Under the pieces are notes generated by a model. It was not told where the DNA came from. It saw only the letters and a list, made by a program, of their open reading frames with translations, and did not search any database. From NCBI RefSeq assembly GCF_029207565.1, contig NZ_JANCMW010000002.1, positions 62,001-126,000 of the forward strand: DNA of 64,000 nt, given 5' to 3'. Both the position numbers and the translations under genes were made by a program. Origin of the DNA: Marinobacter iranensis (GTDB lineage: Bacteria; Pseudomonadota; Gammaproteobacteria; Pseudomonadales; Oleiphilaceae). Positions 26,018-34,722 of this stretch are shown here, piece after piece. Positions within the stretch are counted from its first letter, which is position 1; each line of letters opens with the position of its first letter.

Positions 26018-26716
26018 ATGAAAACCCGAGACAAGATTCTTCTTTCGAGCCTTGATCTGTTTAATGAGAGGGGGGAGCGCAATGTAACCACCAACCACAT
26101 TGCCGCTCACCTGGCGATTTCGCCGGGGAACCTTTACTACCACTTCCGTAACAAGTCCGACATTATTTACGAGATCTTTCTCGAGTACGAGAAGCTAGTG
26201 GACTTCTATCTGGATATTCCCGAGAACCGGCCGATTACCCTGGACGACCTGACCTTCTATCTGGAGTCGGTGTTTGACGGGCTCTGGAGCTATCGGTTCT
26301 TTCACCGCGACCTGGAATACCTCCTCGACAGCGACCGTCAATTGCGCCGGGATTATCGCGAATTCACCAACCGCTGCCTGACGGCGATCAGCCGGATTTT
26401 CGAAAAGCTGGCGGAGGCGGGAATTATCCAGCCCCAGCCCGAGGAACTGCGTTCCGCAATGTCGCTGAATGTATGGCTGGTAATTACCAACTGGATGGCG
26501 TTCCTGAAAACCGCCCACGCCGCGGAGGAATCGGCGAGCCTCACCCTGACCGAACTGAAACAGGGCATCTATCAGGTGCTGACCCTGGAAATCCCCTACC
26601 TGACAGAGGATTACCGGGACCAGGTCCTGGCGTTGCGGGAGAAGTACCGGCCCCGCCTGCCGGAATCGGCGGAGACACCGGCCTCGTTACCAAATGAGAC
26701 AATCGGGAACCGTTGA
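26018..26716 (+). CDS. TetR-family regulator of the alcohol/aldehyde oxidation genes
   Basis: This 232-aa regulator has a DNA-binding domain at about residues 1-50 (TTNHIAAHLAISPGNLYYHFRNKSDIIYEIF, a clear TetR helix-turn-helix). A larger all-helical C-terminal domain follows, with the aromatic run FYLESVFDGLWSYRFFHRDLEYLL. The ATG at 26018 is chosen because MKTRDKIL is the usual TetR beginning; the longer frame has no ribosome site. It is divergent from the aldehyde dehydrogenase-Tat protein-GMC set, with one perfect palindrome between them. It is therefore likely to repress that set and itself, being released by an alcohol, aldehyde or acid. The ligand is not known. Confidence 0.83.
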   Translation: MKTRDKILLSSLDLFNERGERNVTTNHIAAHLAISPGNLYYHFRNKSDIIYEIFLEYEKLVDFYLDIPENRPITLDDLTFYLESVFDGLWSYRFFHRDLEYLLDSDRQLRRDYREFTNRCLTAISRIFEKLAEAGIIQPQPEELRSAMSLNVWLVITNWMAFLKTAHAAEESASLTLTELKQGIYQVLTLEIPYLTEDYRDQVLALREKYRPRLPESAETPASLPNETIGNR

Positions 26717-26830
26717 GGAACTTTTGATCAACCGGCGTGTCTAGAATTACGACATCGGGAATTCGGACATTCACGGTGTCTCCTGAGTGAGTTCTCAGGT
26801 TTTAGCACGTCGCAAACCCTGACGTTTTAC

Positions 26831-26870
26831 CGGCCTGTCTGTTGGCAGGTCGGCTTTTTCTTTTTATTCC
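26831..26870 (+). terminator. Rho-independent terminator before the gluconate operon
   Basis: CCGGCCTG pairs with CAGGTCGG (one G-U) around a short loop and is followed by a CTTTTTCTTTTTATT tract. It ends transcription from the TetR side and insulates the gluconate promoter. Confidence 0.65.
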
Positions 26871-26897
26871 CCTCCAAACCGACCTTTCATTGCATCC

Positions 26898-26926
26898 TTG
26901 TCAGCGCTTTTCAAATCCAATAAACT
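26898..26926 (+). promoter_or_regulatory. Sigma-70 promoter of the gluconate TRAP operon
   Basis: A TTGTCA -35 (26898-26903) and a TAAACT -10 (26921-26926) are separated by exactly 17 bp. The predicted start point falls inside the GntR-type operator just downstream. Confidence 0.65.
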
Positions 26927-26931
26927 CGTCA

Positions 26932-26947
26932 ATGTTACCGGTAACAT
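26932..26947. promoter_or_regulatory. GntR operator (perfect 16-bp palindrome)
   Basis: ATGTTACCGGTAACAT is a perfect palindrome of the LacI/GntR type with a central CpG, very similar to gluconate-operator sites of E. coli GntR. It overlaps the predicted transcription start of the operon that ends with gntR, so gluconate should relieve repression. Confidence 0.8.
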
Positions 26948-26980
26948 ATGCCGGCACAAAAACAATCAGGAGATACCAAT

Positions 26981-27991
26981 ATGTTCCCGACAAGACTCGC
27001 AGCTGGTCTGCTGTCAGCCGCTCTGGCGTTCAGCGCCAATGCCGCTGATTTCAACTTCAAGTTCCAGTCTTCAGACCCTTCCGGTGTCAAGAACTTCGAG
27101 ATCCAACAGGCCTGGGCCGATCGCGTGGAAGCGATGACCGGTGGCCGCGTTGAGATTGACCTGTTGCCCGTGGGTAGTGTGGTCAGCCACACGGAAACCC
27201 TCGGTGCCATGAAAATGGGCGTTCTGGATGGCCACGTTTCGGTAACCGGCTATTTCTCGGGCAAGGACCCGGCGTTTGGCCTGATCGGCAATACCGTGGG
27301 TGCCTGGTCCAGCCCCGACCAGCTCATTGATTACATCAACTACGGCGGTGGCTACGAGTTGATGAATGAGCTGTATAAGCCTTACGGCGTGAAGTTCATC
27401 GGCGGCGGTGGCACCGGCCTCGAGTCGTTCGTGTCGAAGAAGCCGCTTGATGGTGTCGACGATCTCGAAGGGCTGAAAATGCGCGCACCAGAGGGCCTGG
27501 TACAGTCGGTGTTTGCCGCCGCCGGTGCCTCGCCGGTGAACCTGCCGGGTTCAGAGGTGTACACCGCCCTGAGCAAGGGTGTGATCGATGCTGCCGACTA
27601 CACGGTCTTCTCCACCAACCATGAGGCGGGCCTCAACGAAATCGCCGCCCATCCGGTTTACCCGGGGTTTCATTCGCTGCCGCTCATTGAAATTGCCATG
27701 GATCTCAAGGAATGGCAAAAGCTGCCGGAGGATATCCAGGCCATCATGACGGTGTCCGCCAGGGACTTCGCCCAGGATATCAGCACGCAACTGGCAATGG
27801 CGGACCTGGAAGCAGTCAGTGAAGCCCGTGCCAACCCCGATATCACCATCCACGACTGGTCCGCGGAGGAGCGCCGTAAGTTCCGCGCCATTGCCCGCGA
27901 CCAGTGGAAGGCCTACGCCGAACAGTCGCCCAATGCCGAGAAGGTGTACCAGTCGGTGACTGACTACCTGGAGTCCCAGGGCCTCCTCTAG
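26981..27991 (+). CDS. dctP: TRAP transporter solute-binding protein (probable gluconate/sugar acid)
   Basis: This 336-aa periplasmic DctP-family protein has a signal peptide cut near SANA-ADF (about residue 22). The family segments are visible: VEIDLLPVGSVVSHTETLGAMKMG, a central LEGLKMRAPEG with the Arg that clamps a carboxylate, and LPGSEVYTALSKGVIDAADY. It feeds the DctQ-DctM membrane pair encoded immediately after. A CAGGAGAT site precedes the ATG at 26981. Because the same operon ends with gluconokinase and GntR behind a GntR operator, the ligand is most likely gluconate or a related aldonate. This is an inference from context. Confidence 0.85.
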   Translation: MFPTRLAAGLLSAALAFSANAADFNFKFQSSDPSGVKNFEIQQAWADRVEAMTGGRVEIDLLPVGSVVSHTETLGAMKMGVLDGHVSVTGYFSGKDPAFGLIGNTVGAWSSPDQLIDYINYGGGYELMNELYKPYGVKFIGGGGTGLESFVSKKPLDGVDDLEGLKMRAPEGLVQSVFAAAGASPVNLPGSEVYTALSKGVIDAADYTVFSTNHEAGLNEIAAHPVYPGFHSLPLIEIAMDLKEWQKLPEDIQAIMTVSARDFAQDISTQLAMADLEAVSEARANPDITIHDWSAEERRKFRAIARDQWKAYAEQSPNAEKVYQSVTDYLESQGLL

Positions 27992-28057
27992 CAAAAGCCG
28001 GTTCCCTCGATATCAGCCTTCGGGTACCTGACCGGTGCCCGGAGCGAGGAGTTCGTT

Positions 28058-28579
28058 ATGAAGGATGAAGATGTAGGCTTTACCTGGCTGGACAGGGCCA
28101 TTGTCTGGTTGGGCAAGAAACTGAGCCTGGTGTTTGCGGTGATCGTGTTGGTGTCGTTCTACGAAATCATTCGCCGCTATGTTTTCGATGCCCCCACACT
28201 CTGGGTGCATGAAACTGTCACCTTTGCAGGTGCCACGCTGTTTGTCGTTGGCGGGCTATATGCGCTGGCCACCGATCGGCACGTCCGCATTGTGTTGATC
28301 TATGACGCCGTCTCGCACCGTGCCCAGCGCTGGTTGCGGGTAGTCCACCACCTGCTGGGCCTTGCCTTCTGTGGCATGCTGCTGTTCGCCAGTTGGTCGA
28401 TGGCAAAGGGCGCGGTACTGGCTCCCTGGGGCGACATTCGCCTGGAAACCTCCGGCTCTGCCTGGAACCCGCCGTTTCCCGCGCTGCTGAAGGTGATCAT
28501 TCTGGTTGCGGTAGTGGTCATGATGCTGCAATTCGTGTTGCACCTTATTCGCGATCTTCGTGGCAAGGGAGATAAATAA
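28058..28579 (+). CDS. dctQ: TRAP transporter small permease subunit
   Basis: This 173-aa inner-membrane protein has four hydrophobic helices (about 15-37, 50-72, 92-114 and 138-158). It matches the DctQ subunit, with FYEIIRRYVFDAPTLWVHE in the second helix region and a tail ending LIRDLRGKGDK. It forms the membrane complex with DctM. Its stop and the DctM start overlap as TAATG, indicating translational coupling. Confidence 0.87.
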   Translation: MKDEDVGFTWLDRAIVWLGKKLSLVFAVIVLVSFYEIIRRYVFDAPTLWVHETVTFAGATLFVVGGLYALATDRHVRIVLIYDAVSHRAQRWLRVVHHLLGLAFCGMLLFASWSMAKGAVLAPWGDIRLETSGSAWNPPFPALLKVIILVAVVVMMLQFVLHLIRDLRGKGDK

Positions 28580-29895
28580 TGTTTGAACTGGCCTCCCTTG
28601 GGATTGGCTATGGCAGCCTGTTGATGCTTGTCATGCTGATTGTCCTGCTCCTGACCGGCATGCAACTGGCATTTGCCACCGGCCTGGTCGCTCTTGTCTT
28701 CGCACTGGGCTGGTTTGGCCCGGATGCCCTGCCCATTGTCAGCAGCCGCCTGTACAGCTTTATCGGCAACTATGTCTTCCTGGCCGTGCCCATGTTCGTA
28801 TTGATGGCGTCGCTGCTGGACCATTCCGGTATTGCCAGGGACCTGTTTGACGCCATGGCCCGCCTGGGGCGAAAGCTCCGTGGGGGCGTTGCCATCCAGA
28901 CGCTGGTTGTAGCGGTGATCCTGGCCTCCATGTCCGGCGTGATTGGTGGCGAGACGGTTTTGTTGGGCATCCTGGCGCTGCCGCAGATGCTGCGCCTGGG
29001 GTATGATCGCAAGCTGGCCATTGGCACCACCTGTGCCGGTGGGGCACTCGGCACCATGCTGCCGCCCAGTATCGTGCTGATTATCTACGGTCTTACCGCC
29101 AACGTGTCCATTGGCGACCTGTTCAAGGGCGCCTTCTTGCCTGCGCTGATTCTGGCGCTGCTCTACATGGGGTATGTGCTGATCCGGGTCTGGCTGAAGC
29201 CGGAGATGGCGCCGTTGCCCTCGGATCAGGACGCCCCCGAAACCCCGATGCCAAACTTCTTCAAGGCGTTGCTGTTTCCCCTGCTTTCGGTGGTTGTGGT
29301 GTTGGGCAGTATCTACGGTGGCGTGGCGTCGGTCACGGAAGCCTCGGCCCTGGGTGTGATGGGTATTGCCATCAGTACCTGGATTCGCGGTGAGCTGTCC
29401 CTTGCCATGGTGCGCAAGGCGACCATCAGCACACTGCGGGTGTGCGGCATGATCATCTGGATCGGCATCGGTGCCACGGCGCTGGTCGGTGTATACAACC
29501 TCATGGGTGGCATCGATTTCGTCCGTGACATGGTCTTCGCCGTCAGTGGGGGCCATGGCCTGACCACCATCCTGTTCATGATGCTGATACTGCTGATCCT
29601 GGGTATGTTCCTGGATTGGGTTGGCGTCGCATTGCTGACCATGCCGATCTTCGTGCCCATTGTGACCGAGCTGGGCTACAGTCCCATCTGGTTCGGGGTG
29701 GTGTTCTGCATGAACATGCAGGTGTCCTTCCTGTCGCCTCCGTTCGGTCCTGCTGCCTTCTACCTCAAGACCGTGACGCCGAAAGACATTTCCCTGGGGG
29801 AGATTTTTCGTGCCCTGCTGCCGTTTATTGCGCTTCAGATAGTGGCTCTCGGTCTGCTGATTGCGTTCCCCCAGTTGGCGCTATGGTGGCAGTAA
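28579..29895 (+). CDS. dctM: TRAP transporter large permease subunit
   Basis: This 438-aa protein has about twelve hydrophobic segments of the DctM/ion-transporter superfamily. Family segments include AVPMFVLMASLLDHSGIARDLFDA, GGALGTMLPPSIVLIIYG and MFLDWVGVALLTMPIFVPI. It translocates the ligand delivered by DctP using a sodium gradient. It starts within the DctQ stop (TAATG). The gluconokinase start is one base after its stop, so transport and phosphorylation are tightly coupled in expression. Confidence 0.93.
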   Translation: MFELASLGIGYGSLLMLVMLIVLLLTGMQLAFATGLVALVFALGWFGPDALPIVSSRLYSFIGNYVFLAVPMFVLMASLLDHSGIARDLFDAMARLGRKLRGGVAIQTLVVAVILASMSGVIGGETVLLGILALPQMLRLGYDRKLAIGTTCAGGALGTMLPPSIVLIIYGLTANVSIGDLFKGAFLPALILALLYMGYVLIRVWLKPEMAPLPSDQDAPETPMPNFFKALLFPLLSVVVVLGSIYGGVASVTEASALGVMGIAISTWIRGELSLAMVRKATISTLRVCGMIIWIGIGATALVGVYNLMGGIDFVRDMVFAVSGGHGLTTILFMMLILLILGMFLDWVGVALLTMPIFVPIVTELGYSPIWFGVVFCMNMQVSFLSPPFGPAAFYLKTVTPKDISLGEIFRALLPFIALQIVALGLLIAFPQLALWWQ

Positions 29896-29896
29896 C

Positions 29897-30415
29897 ATGA
29901 GTGAGAGGAAGATACCGAAAGTGGTCGTGATGGGTGTGTCCGGGTGCGGCAAGAGCCTCACCGGGACCATGCTTGCGCAGGAGCTGGGAGTTCCCTTCTA
30001 CGATGCGGACCATTACCACAGCCGCGCCAACGTTGAGAAAATGGCGGCCGGTATTCCGCTGACCGACGAGGACCGCCTTGGCTGGCTGGACGACCTTGCG
30101 GAACTGATCCGGCGGGAAGAGAGCGGGCTGGTGCTGGCCTGCTCGGCGCTGAAACGTGCCTACCGTGAACGCCTGCAGGGTCGCAATCCGGACACCCGTT
30201 TCGTCTACCTAAGGGGCGATTTTGAAACCATCTGGGCGCGGCATTCCAGGAGGACGGACCATTACTTCAACGGTCGCGCCATGCTGGAAAGCCAGTTTCA
30301 GCTGCTGGAAGAACCGGGGCCTGATGAGAACGCTGTTGCCGTCGATGTATCCGGCACGCCGGAGCAGGTGATCAGCCACTGCCTCGCCGGGCTCGGGTAT
30401 GATAGGTCTTTCTGA
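29897..30415 (+). CDS. gntK: Gluconokinase
   Basis: This 172-aa P-loop kinase phosphorylates gluconate to 6-phosphogluconate. Walker A is GVSGCGKS (residues 13-20). The family continues with FYDADHYHSRANVEKMAAGIPLTDEDRLGWL, then ACSALKRAYRERLQ and FVYLRGDFE. Length is usual for bacterial GntK. The ATG at 29897 is one base after the dctM stop. A longer start inside dctM is rejected. The product would enter the Entner-Doudoroff or pentose phosphate routes, whose genes are not in this window. Confidence 0.93.
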   Translation: MSERKIPKVVVMGVSGCGKSLTGTMLAQELGVPFYDADHYHSRANVEKMAAGIPLTDEDRLGWLDDLAELIRREESGLVLACSALKRAYRERLQGRNPDTRFVYLRGDFETIWARHSRRTDHYFNGRAMLESQFQLLEEPGPDENAVAVDVSGTPEQVISHCLAGLGYDRSF

Positions 30416-30432
30416 CCATTTTGGAGCAGTAA

Positions 30433-31431
30433 ATGGTAAAGAACAAACGCCCGACATTGCAGGATATTGCTGACCGGGTCGGCGCCACCAAGATGACGGT
30501 CAGCCGTTGTCTGCGGGGAGCGGACAATGTCTCCAAGCCCATGCGGGAGCGAATCTTTGCCGAAGCCGAGGCATTGGGATACATCCCCAACCGCGCGCCC
30601 GACTTGCTTTCCAAGTCCACCAGCCATGCCATCGGGGTATTGCTTCCGTCACTGACCAACCAGGTCTTCGCGGATGTAATCAAAGGCGTGGAATCGATCA
30701 CCGAGCCGGCCGGTTATCACCTGATGCTGTCGCACTATGGTTACAGCCCCGAGATCGAAGAACGCAGCCTGTCCTCGCTGCTGTCCTATAACGTGGATGG
30801 CGTGATTCTGTCTGAAAGTCAGCACACCGCACGCACGCTGAGAATGCTACAGACCGCCGGGGTGCCTACGGTGGAAATCATGGATACCCATTCGGCCCCG
30901 TTCGAGCAGGCTGTCGGGTTTGATAACGTCAGCGCGGCCTATGACATGGTACGGGAAATGACCCGTCTCGGACGCAAGCGGGTGGTTTATCTTGCGGTTC
31001 GGCTGGATGCCCGTACCCTGCAGCGCCAGGAAGGCTATAGTCGGGCCATGGAGGAGGAAGGCCTGACACCGGTAACCCTGCGCAGCGAACAGCGTTCCTC
31101 ATTCAGCGTGGGCGCCACCCTGATGGCGCGGATACTGGAGGAAAATCCGGATACCGATGGCATCTTCTGCACCAACGACGACGTGGCCATCGGTGCTTTT
31201 TTCGAGTGCCAGCGCAGGGGCATCCCGGTACCGGCGCAGATCGCCATCGCCGGCTTTCATGGTCACGATGTTGGCCGCGTCATGGTGCCGCCGTTGGCGA
31301 GCGTGATCACACCACGGGAAGCCGTCGGCGAGAGAGCCGCTGAAGAGCTGCTTGCCCGCCTGGGCGGTGCTGCAATCAGTGAGCAGCGTATCGACCTGGG
31401 TTACCGGATAGAGCGCGGGGGCACCCTCTGA
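30433..31431 (+). CDS. gntR: LacI-family gluconate repressor GntR
   Basis: This 332-aa repressor has an N-terminal LacI helix-turn-helix (RPTLQDIADRVGATKMTVSRCLRG, residues 6-29) and the hinge helix, followed by the periplasmic-binding-like effector domain. Similarity to E. coli GntR is close throughout: LGYIPNRAPDLLS, HAIGVLLPSLTNQVFADVIKG, GVILSE, AVGFDN, GIFCTNDD and FECQRRGIPVP. It probably binds the palindrome at 26932-26947 and is induced by gluconate. It is the last gene of dctPQM-gntK-gntR, 17 nt after gntK, so it is autoregulated. It ends 13 nt from the convergent engB stop. Confidence 0.93.
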   Translation: MVKNKRPTLQDIADRVGATKMTVSRCLRGADNVSKPMRERIFAEAEALGYIPNRAPDLLSKSTSHAIGVLLPSLTNQVFADVIKGVESITEPAGYHLMLSHYGYSPEIEERSLSSLLSYNVDGVILSESQHTARTLRMLQTAGVPTVEIMDTHSAPFEQAVGFDNVSAAYDMVREMTRLGRKRVVYLAVRLDARTLQRQEGYSRAMEEEGLTPVTLRSEQRSSFSVGATLMARILEENPDTDGIFCTNDDVAIGAFFECQRRGIPVPAQIAIAGFHGHDVGRVMVPPLASVITPREAVGERAAEELLARLGGAAISEQRIDLGYRIERGGTL

Positions 31432-31444
31432 TTAACCCGATCGT

Positions 31445-32071
31445 CTAACCGTCGGTTTCCAGCCAGGCAGTCAGCGCCTCACGACACTCCTCAACTCCCC
31501 GCTTTGACGTTGCCGAGAACATGACCAGGTGTTCCACGCACTGAAATGCTTCCAGCTTCCTGGCAATGCCCATCATGGCTGTTTTGGCCTGGCCGAATTT
31601 CAACTTGTCGGCCTTGGTGGCAAGAATCATCAGCGGAAGGTTGTTATGTTCACACCATTCCACCATCATTTGGTCGAAATCCGTCAGCGGGTGCCGGATG
31701 TCCATGACCAGGACCAGCCCGCGCAGGCAGCGGCGGTCGTTCAGGTAATGGCCGAGGTGCTTCTGCCAGTCGTCTTTCATGTCCCGGGATACTTTGGCGT
31801 AGCCATAGCCGGGCAAGTCGACCATGCGGCAGTTTTCCCGATTCAGGGAAAAGAAGTTGATCAGGCGGGTACGCCCCGGCGTCTTACTGGTGCGGGCCAG
31901 CTTGCCGTTGGTGGTGATGCAATTGATGGCGCTGGACTTGCCGGCGTTTGAGCGGCCGGCGAAGGCCACTTCAGAACCATGGTCCGGAGGGCATTCCTCC
32001 AGGCGGGAGGCGCTGATCAGGAACCGGGCACTGTTGAAAGAGATGCTTTTTTGAGTCAGGTCAGGTGACAC
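31445..32071 (-). CDS. engB: Ribosome biogenesis GTP-binding protein EngB (YihA/YsxC)
   Basis: This 208-aa essential GTPase acts in 50S subunit assembly. G1 is AGRSNAGKSS (about 38-47). G3 is DLPGYGYAK with an aromatic in place of the usual Gln, as is normal for this family. G4 is TKAD and G5 is SATSKRG. A GTG start at 32071 with an upstream AGGAA is used. It is divergent from cytochrome c4, an arrangement found in Pseudomonas too. Expression is probably constitutive. Confidence 0.94.
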   Translation of the reverse strand: MSPDLTQKSISFNSARFLISASRLEECPPDHGSEVAFAGRSNAGKSSAINCITTNGKLARTSKTPGRTRLINFFSLNRENCRMVDLPGYGYAKVSRDMKDDWQKHLGHYLNDRRCLRGLVLVMDIRHPLTDFDQMMVEWCEHNNLPLMILATKADKLKFGQAKTAMMGIARKLEAFQCVEHLVMFSATSKRGVEECREALTAWLETDG

Positions 32072-32093
32072 GGGTGTTGGTATTCCTATTGGA

Positions 32094-32121
32094 TTTCAGT
32101 TATCAGGGATTAATGTATAAT
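32094..32121 (+). promoter_or_regulatory. Promoter of cytochrome c4
   Basis: A consensus TATAAT -10 (32116-32121), preceded by TG, lies 16 bp after a weak TTTCAG -35 (32094-32099). It is in the divergent engB/cytochrome c4 region. Confidence 0.5.
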
Positions 32122-32245
32122 GCTACACCAATTCCGGGCAGCACGTTGAGCGTTGCTGCTGACCAGCCCCGGTTTGTGCCTTTCGGGCCAGTGCCTGCCG
32201 GCTGCATAACGAAGAATACTTTTGGATGAGAGAAGCGGAGCGAGC

Positions 32246-32854
32246 ATGAAAAAACTGATCGCAGGAGTTGTTCTCGGTGTTGGCCTCACAGCGATGGCTC
32301 ACGGGGCAGGAGATCCTGAAGCAGGCGAAGCCAATGCAGCGGTGTGTGCCGGGTGCCACGGCCAGGGCGGCGCCAAGCCGGTGATGGCGGTTTACCCGAA
32401 ACTGGCAGGCATTGGTGAAGAGTATCTATACCAGCAACTGGTCGCGATCAAGGCAGGCAACCGCGAAATTACCGAAATGACCGGGCTGTTGAATGACATG
32501 TCTGACCAGGATCTGCAGGACCTTGCCGCCTATTTCGACAGCCAGGACATCACGGTCGCCCAGGCGAACCCCGATCTCGTTGATGAGGGGCAGTCGCTTT
32601 ATCGTGGCGGCAACATGGCTTCTGGCGTACCGGCTTGTGCCGGTTGCCACAATCCCCGGGGCATGGGAAACGAACCTGCAGCTTATCCGAGACTCAGTGG
32701 GCAGAGTGCCGAGTACGTGGAAAAGCAGCTCAAGGCCTACAGGGACGGCGAGCGTGACGCTGGCCAGAATGCCTCCATCATGATGGATGTTGCCGCCAAA
32801 TTGACGGACGCCGAGATCGAAGCAGTGGCCAGTTACGTTTCAGGTCTGAACTGA
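32246..32854 (+). CDS. cc4: Cytochrome c4 (dihaem)
   Basis: This 202-aa periplasmic dihaem cytochrome has a signal peptide cut after AHGAG (about 20-22). The two CxxCH sites are C34-A-G-C-H38 and C131-A-G-C-H135. Each is followed by a family segment: YPKLAGIGEEYLYQQL in the first half and YPRLSGQSAEYVEKQL in the second, showing the internal duplication. Axial methionines are likely in the MTGLL and MMDV regions. It carries electrons to terminal oxidases. The ATG at 32246 has GCGGAGCGAGC upstream. It ends in a strong terminator, separate from dsbA. Confidence 0.93.
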   Translation: MKKLIAGVVLGVGLTAMAHGAGDPEAGEANAAVCAGCHGQGGAKPVMAVYPKLAGIGEEYLYQQLVAIKAGNREITEMTGLLNDMSDQDLQDLAAYFDSQDITVAQANPDLVDEGQSLYRGGNMASGVPACAGCHNPRGMGNEPAAYPRLSGQSAEYVEKQLKAYRDGERDAGQNASIMMDVAAKLTDAEIEAVASYVSGLN

Positions 32855-32871
32855 TCGAGCCAGGCCGTTTC

Positions 32872-32900
32872 AAAACCCCGCTCTGGCGGGGTTTTTTGTT
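32872..32900 (+). terminator. Terminator of cytochrome c4
   Basis: AAAACCCCGC and GCGGGGTTTT form a perfect stem around TCTG and run into TTTTTTGTT. Confidence 0.88.
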
Positions 32901-32996
32901 GCTTGCTGCTCTTTAATTTATCCCTGGTGGAACTTTCTGGCTCTGCTGGGTCATAATCCTCTCTCATCGTCCAATCTGAAAAACCGGAGATAATGA

Positions 32997-33635
32997 ATGA
33001 TCCGAATAATCCGGACCGTCGCACTGTCCATCCTGGCCATGTCTTTTATGGCACAGGCCAGCGCCGCCAACTGGGAAGAAGGCAAACACTACCAGGTGCT
33101 CGACACCCCGGTAAGAACCGCAAGCGAAAGCGGTATCGAGGTGGCCGAGGTATTCTGGTATGGCTGTCCCCACTGCTATACCTTCAAGCCGCTGGTTGAA
33201 AGTTGGGCGGAGGACCTGCCGGAAGACGTCAATTATGTGAAGATTCCCGCCGCTCTGGGCAGTTCCTGGGAGCCCCATGCCAAGGCCTTCTATGCGCTGG
33301 AAGCCATGGGTGAGCTGGACAAGGTGCACGACGCCCTGTTTGATGCGCTCGCCGGTGAACGTCGCCCGTTGAACTCGGGCGAAGCACTCGCTGATTTCGT
33401 GGCAAGCCACGGTGTGGATGGGGAAGAGTTCCTCAAGAATTACAACAGCTTTGGTGTGAATGCCAAGATGCAGCAGGCCCAGTCCAAGATTCGTGGCGCG
33501 CGCGTTACCGGTACACCCACTATGCTTGTGAATGGGAAGTACCGGGTTACGGCGTCGATGGCCGGTGGCCATGAGGCGGTATTGGAAGTCGTGGATTACC
33601 TGATTGAGCAGGAGCGTGCCGGTCAGGCCGAGTAA
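32997..33635 (+). CDS. dsbA: Thiol:disulfide interchange protein DsbA
   Basis: This 212-aa periplasmic oxidase introduces disulfides into exported proteins. The signal peptide ends near AQASA-ANW (about residue 23). The active site is C57-P-H-C60 in FWYGCPHCYTF. The cis-Pro loop is VTGTPTMLVNG. Length and helical insert are normal for proteobacterial DsbA. It follows cytochrome c4 and precedes the EEP phosphatase gene, the same order as in Pseudomonas. CGGAGATA lies before the ATG. Confidence 0.94.
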   Translation: MIRIIRTVALSILAMSFMAQASAANWEEGKHYQVLDTPVRTASESGIEVAEVFWYGCPHCYTFKPLVESWAEDLPEDVNYVKIPAALGSSWEPHAKAFYALEAMGELDKVHDALFDALAGERRPLNSGEALADFVASHGVDGEEFLKNYNSFGVNAKMQQAQSKIRGARVTGTPTMLVNGKYRVTASMAGGHEAVLEVVDYLIEQERAGQAE

Positions 33636-33641
33636 ATGTCC

Positions 33642-33671
33642 GGGCCCGGTCTGTTTGCAATGACCGGGCCC
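33642..33671 (+). other. GC-rich hairpin between dsbA and the EEP gene
   Basis: GGGCCCGGTC and GACCGGGCCC form a perfect 10-bp stem around 10 nt, starting six bases after the dsbA stop. There is no U-tract. It may act as an mRNA 3' stabiliser or weak terminator. Confidence 0.5.
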
Positions 33672-33694
33672 AGTCCGGAGTCTGAGCTGCCATC

Positions 33695-34555
33695 ATGTAC
33701 AATCGTATTCGCAAGCAGCTGAATGGTATCCTCAAACCGACGAACAGTCCTCGCGGAGCCTGTTCCGGTGACGACCATGTTCCGGCGTTCGAGGCTCACC
33801 GCCATATCCGGCTGCTGACGTTCAACATTCAGGTTGGCATCAATACGTCGTCCTATCGCCACTATTTCACTCGTAGCTGGCAGCATTTCCTTCCCCATCG
33901 AAGTCGTATCCATAATCTGGATCATATTGCCACGCTGTTGAGTAACTACGATGTGGTTGCCTTGCAGGAGTGTGATGGCGGAAGCCTTCGCAGTGGCTAT
34001 ATCAACCAGGTCCAGTACCTGGCGGAGGCGTCGGGGATTCCCTACTGGTACCAGCAGCTCAATCGCAATCTTGGGCAATTTGCTCAGCACAGCAACGGTT
34101 TGTTGAGTCGCTACCGGCCGCTGGATGTCACTGAGCACCGGCTGCCTGGCCTGATCCCGGGGCGGGGTGCCATCATCGCGCGTTACGGGTCCGAGGATGA
34201 CCCACTGGTGCTGGTGATGATGCATCTGTCCCTGAGCAAGGCCGCCCAACAAAGGCAGCTCGCCTACATCCAGGAAATGATTGCGGACTACCAGCATGTG
34301 GTGTTGATGGGAGATCTCAACAACCATGCGGAGCAATTGTTAAGCAATACGCCACTAAAACATTCCAACCTTGTTCCCCTGCCGGAAACCGCCCATAGCT
34401 TCCCCAGCTGGCGGCCGGAGCGGGCGCTAGACCACATACTGGTCAGCCCCAGCCTGGAAATACGTCGTTCGGAAGTGGTTCGCTACCCGATGTCCGATCA
34501 CCTGCCTATTGCCATGGATATCGCCCTGCCGAAGGGATACGTCGGGAAATTCTGA
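33695..34555 (+). CDS. Endonuclease/exonuclease/phosphatase-family protein
   Basis: This 286-aa protein is of the EEP (DNase I-like) fold. Recognisable catalytic elements are LLTFNIQVG (Asn), VALQECD (metal Glu), GDLNNHAE (Asp/Asn) and the C-terminal LDHILVS and SDHLPIAMDI (Asp-His). It has no signal peptide or membrane segment. The family hydrolyses phosphodiesters of nucleic acids, lipids or sugars; the substrate is not clear. It stands 59 nt after dsbA, as in Pseudomonas. Confidence 0.8.
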   Translation: MYNRIRKQLNGILKPTNSPRGACSGDDHVPAFEAHRHIRLLTFNIQVGINTSSYRHYFTRSWQHFLPHRSRIHNLDHIATLLSNYDVVALQECDGGSLRSGYINQVQYLAEASGIPYWYQQLNRNLGQFAQHSNGLLSRYRPLDVTEHRLPGLIPGRGAIIARYGSEDDPLVLVMMHLSLSKAAQQRQLAYIQEMIADYQHVVLMGDLNNHAEQLLSNTPLKHSNLVPLPETAHSFPSWRPERALDHILVSPSLEIRRSEVVRYPMSDHLPIAMDIALPKGYVGKF

Positions 34556-34702
34556 GCGCTGTTTGCCGTTCCTCAAATCCTGAACATTCTTCCTCATGTT
34601 GATTCCGGGGTGTGACAGCCATCGCCAGTCGATATCTCCGTTATCCATTTTTTGTTCTCGGGCCAATAACGATCATTTTTGAATGCAGCAATTGCAGGTT
34701 TG

Positions 34703-34722
34703 GGTGGATTTCCACCTTTTTT
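34703..34722 (+). terminator. Terminator in the gap after the EEP gene
   Basis: GGTGG-ATTT-CCACC followed by TTTTTT lies about 150 bp after the EEP stop. The 34556-34952 gap is AT-rich and holds this hairpin and a sigma-54-type promoter; no gene is visible in it. Confidence 0.5.

Noticed and set aside
28300..29556. Antisense open frame of about 400 codons opposite dctM
   Set aside because: Composition is dominated by Asp/His/Gln, typical of shadow frames opposite membrane proteins.
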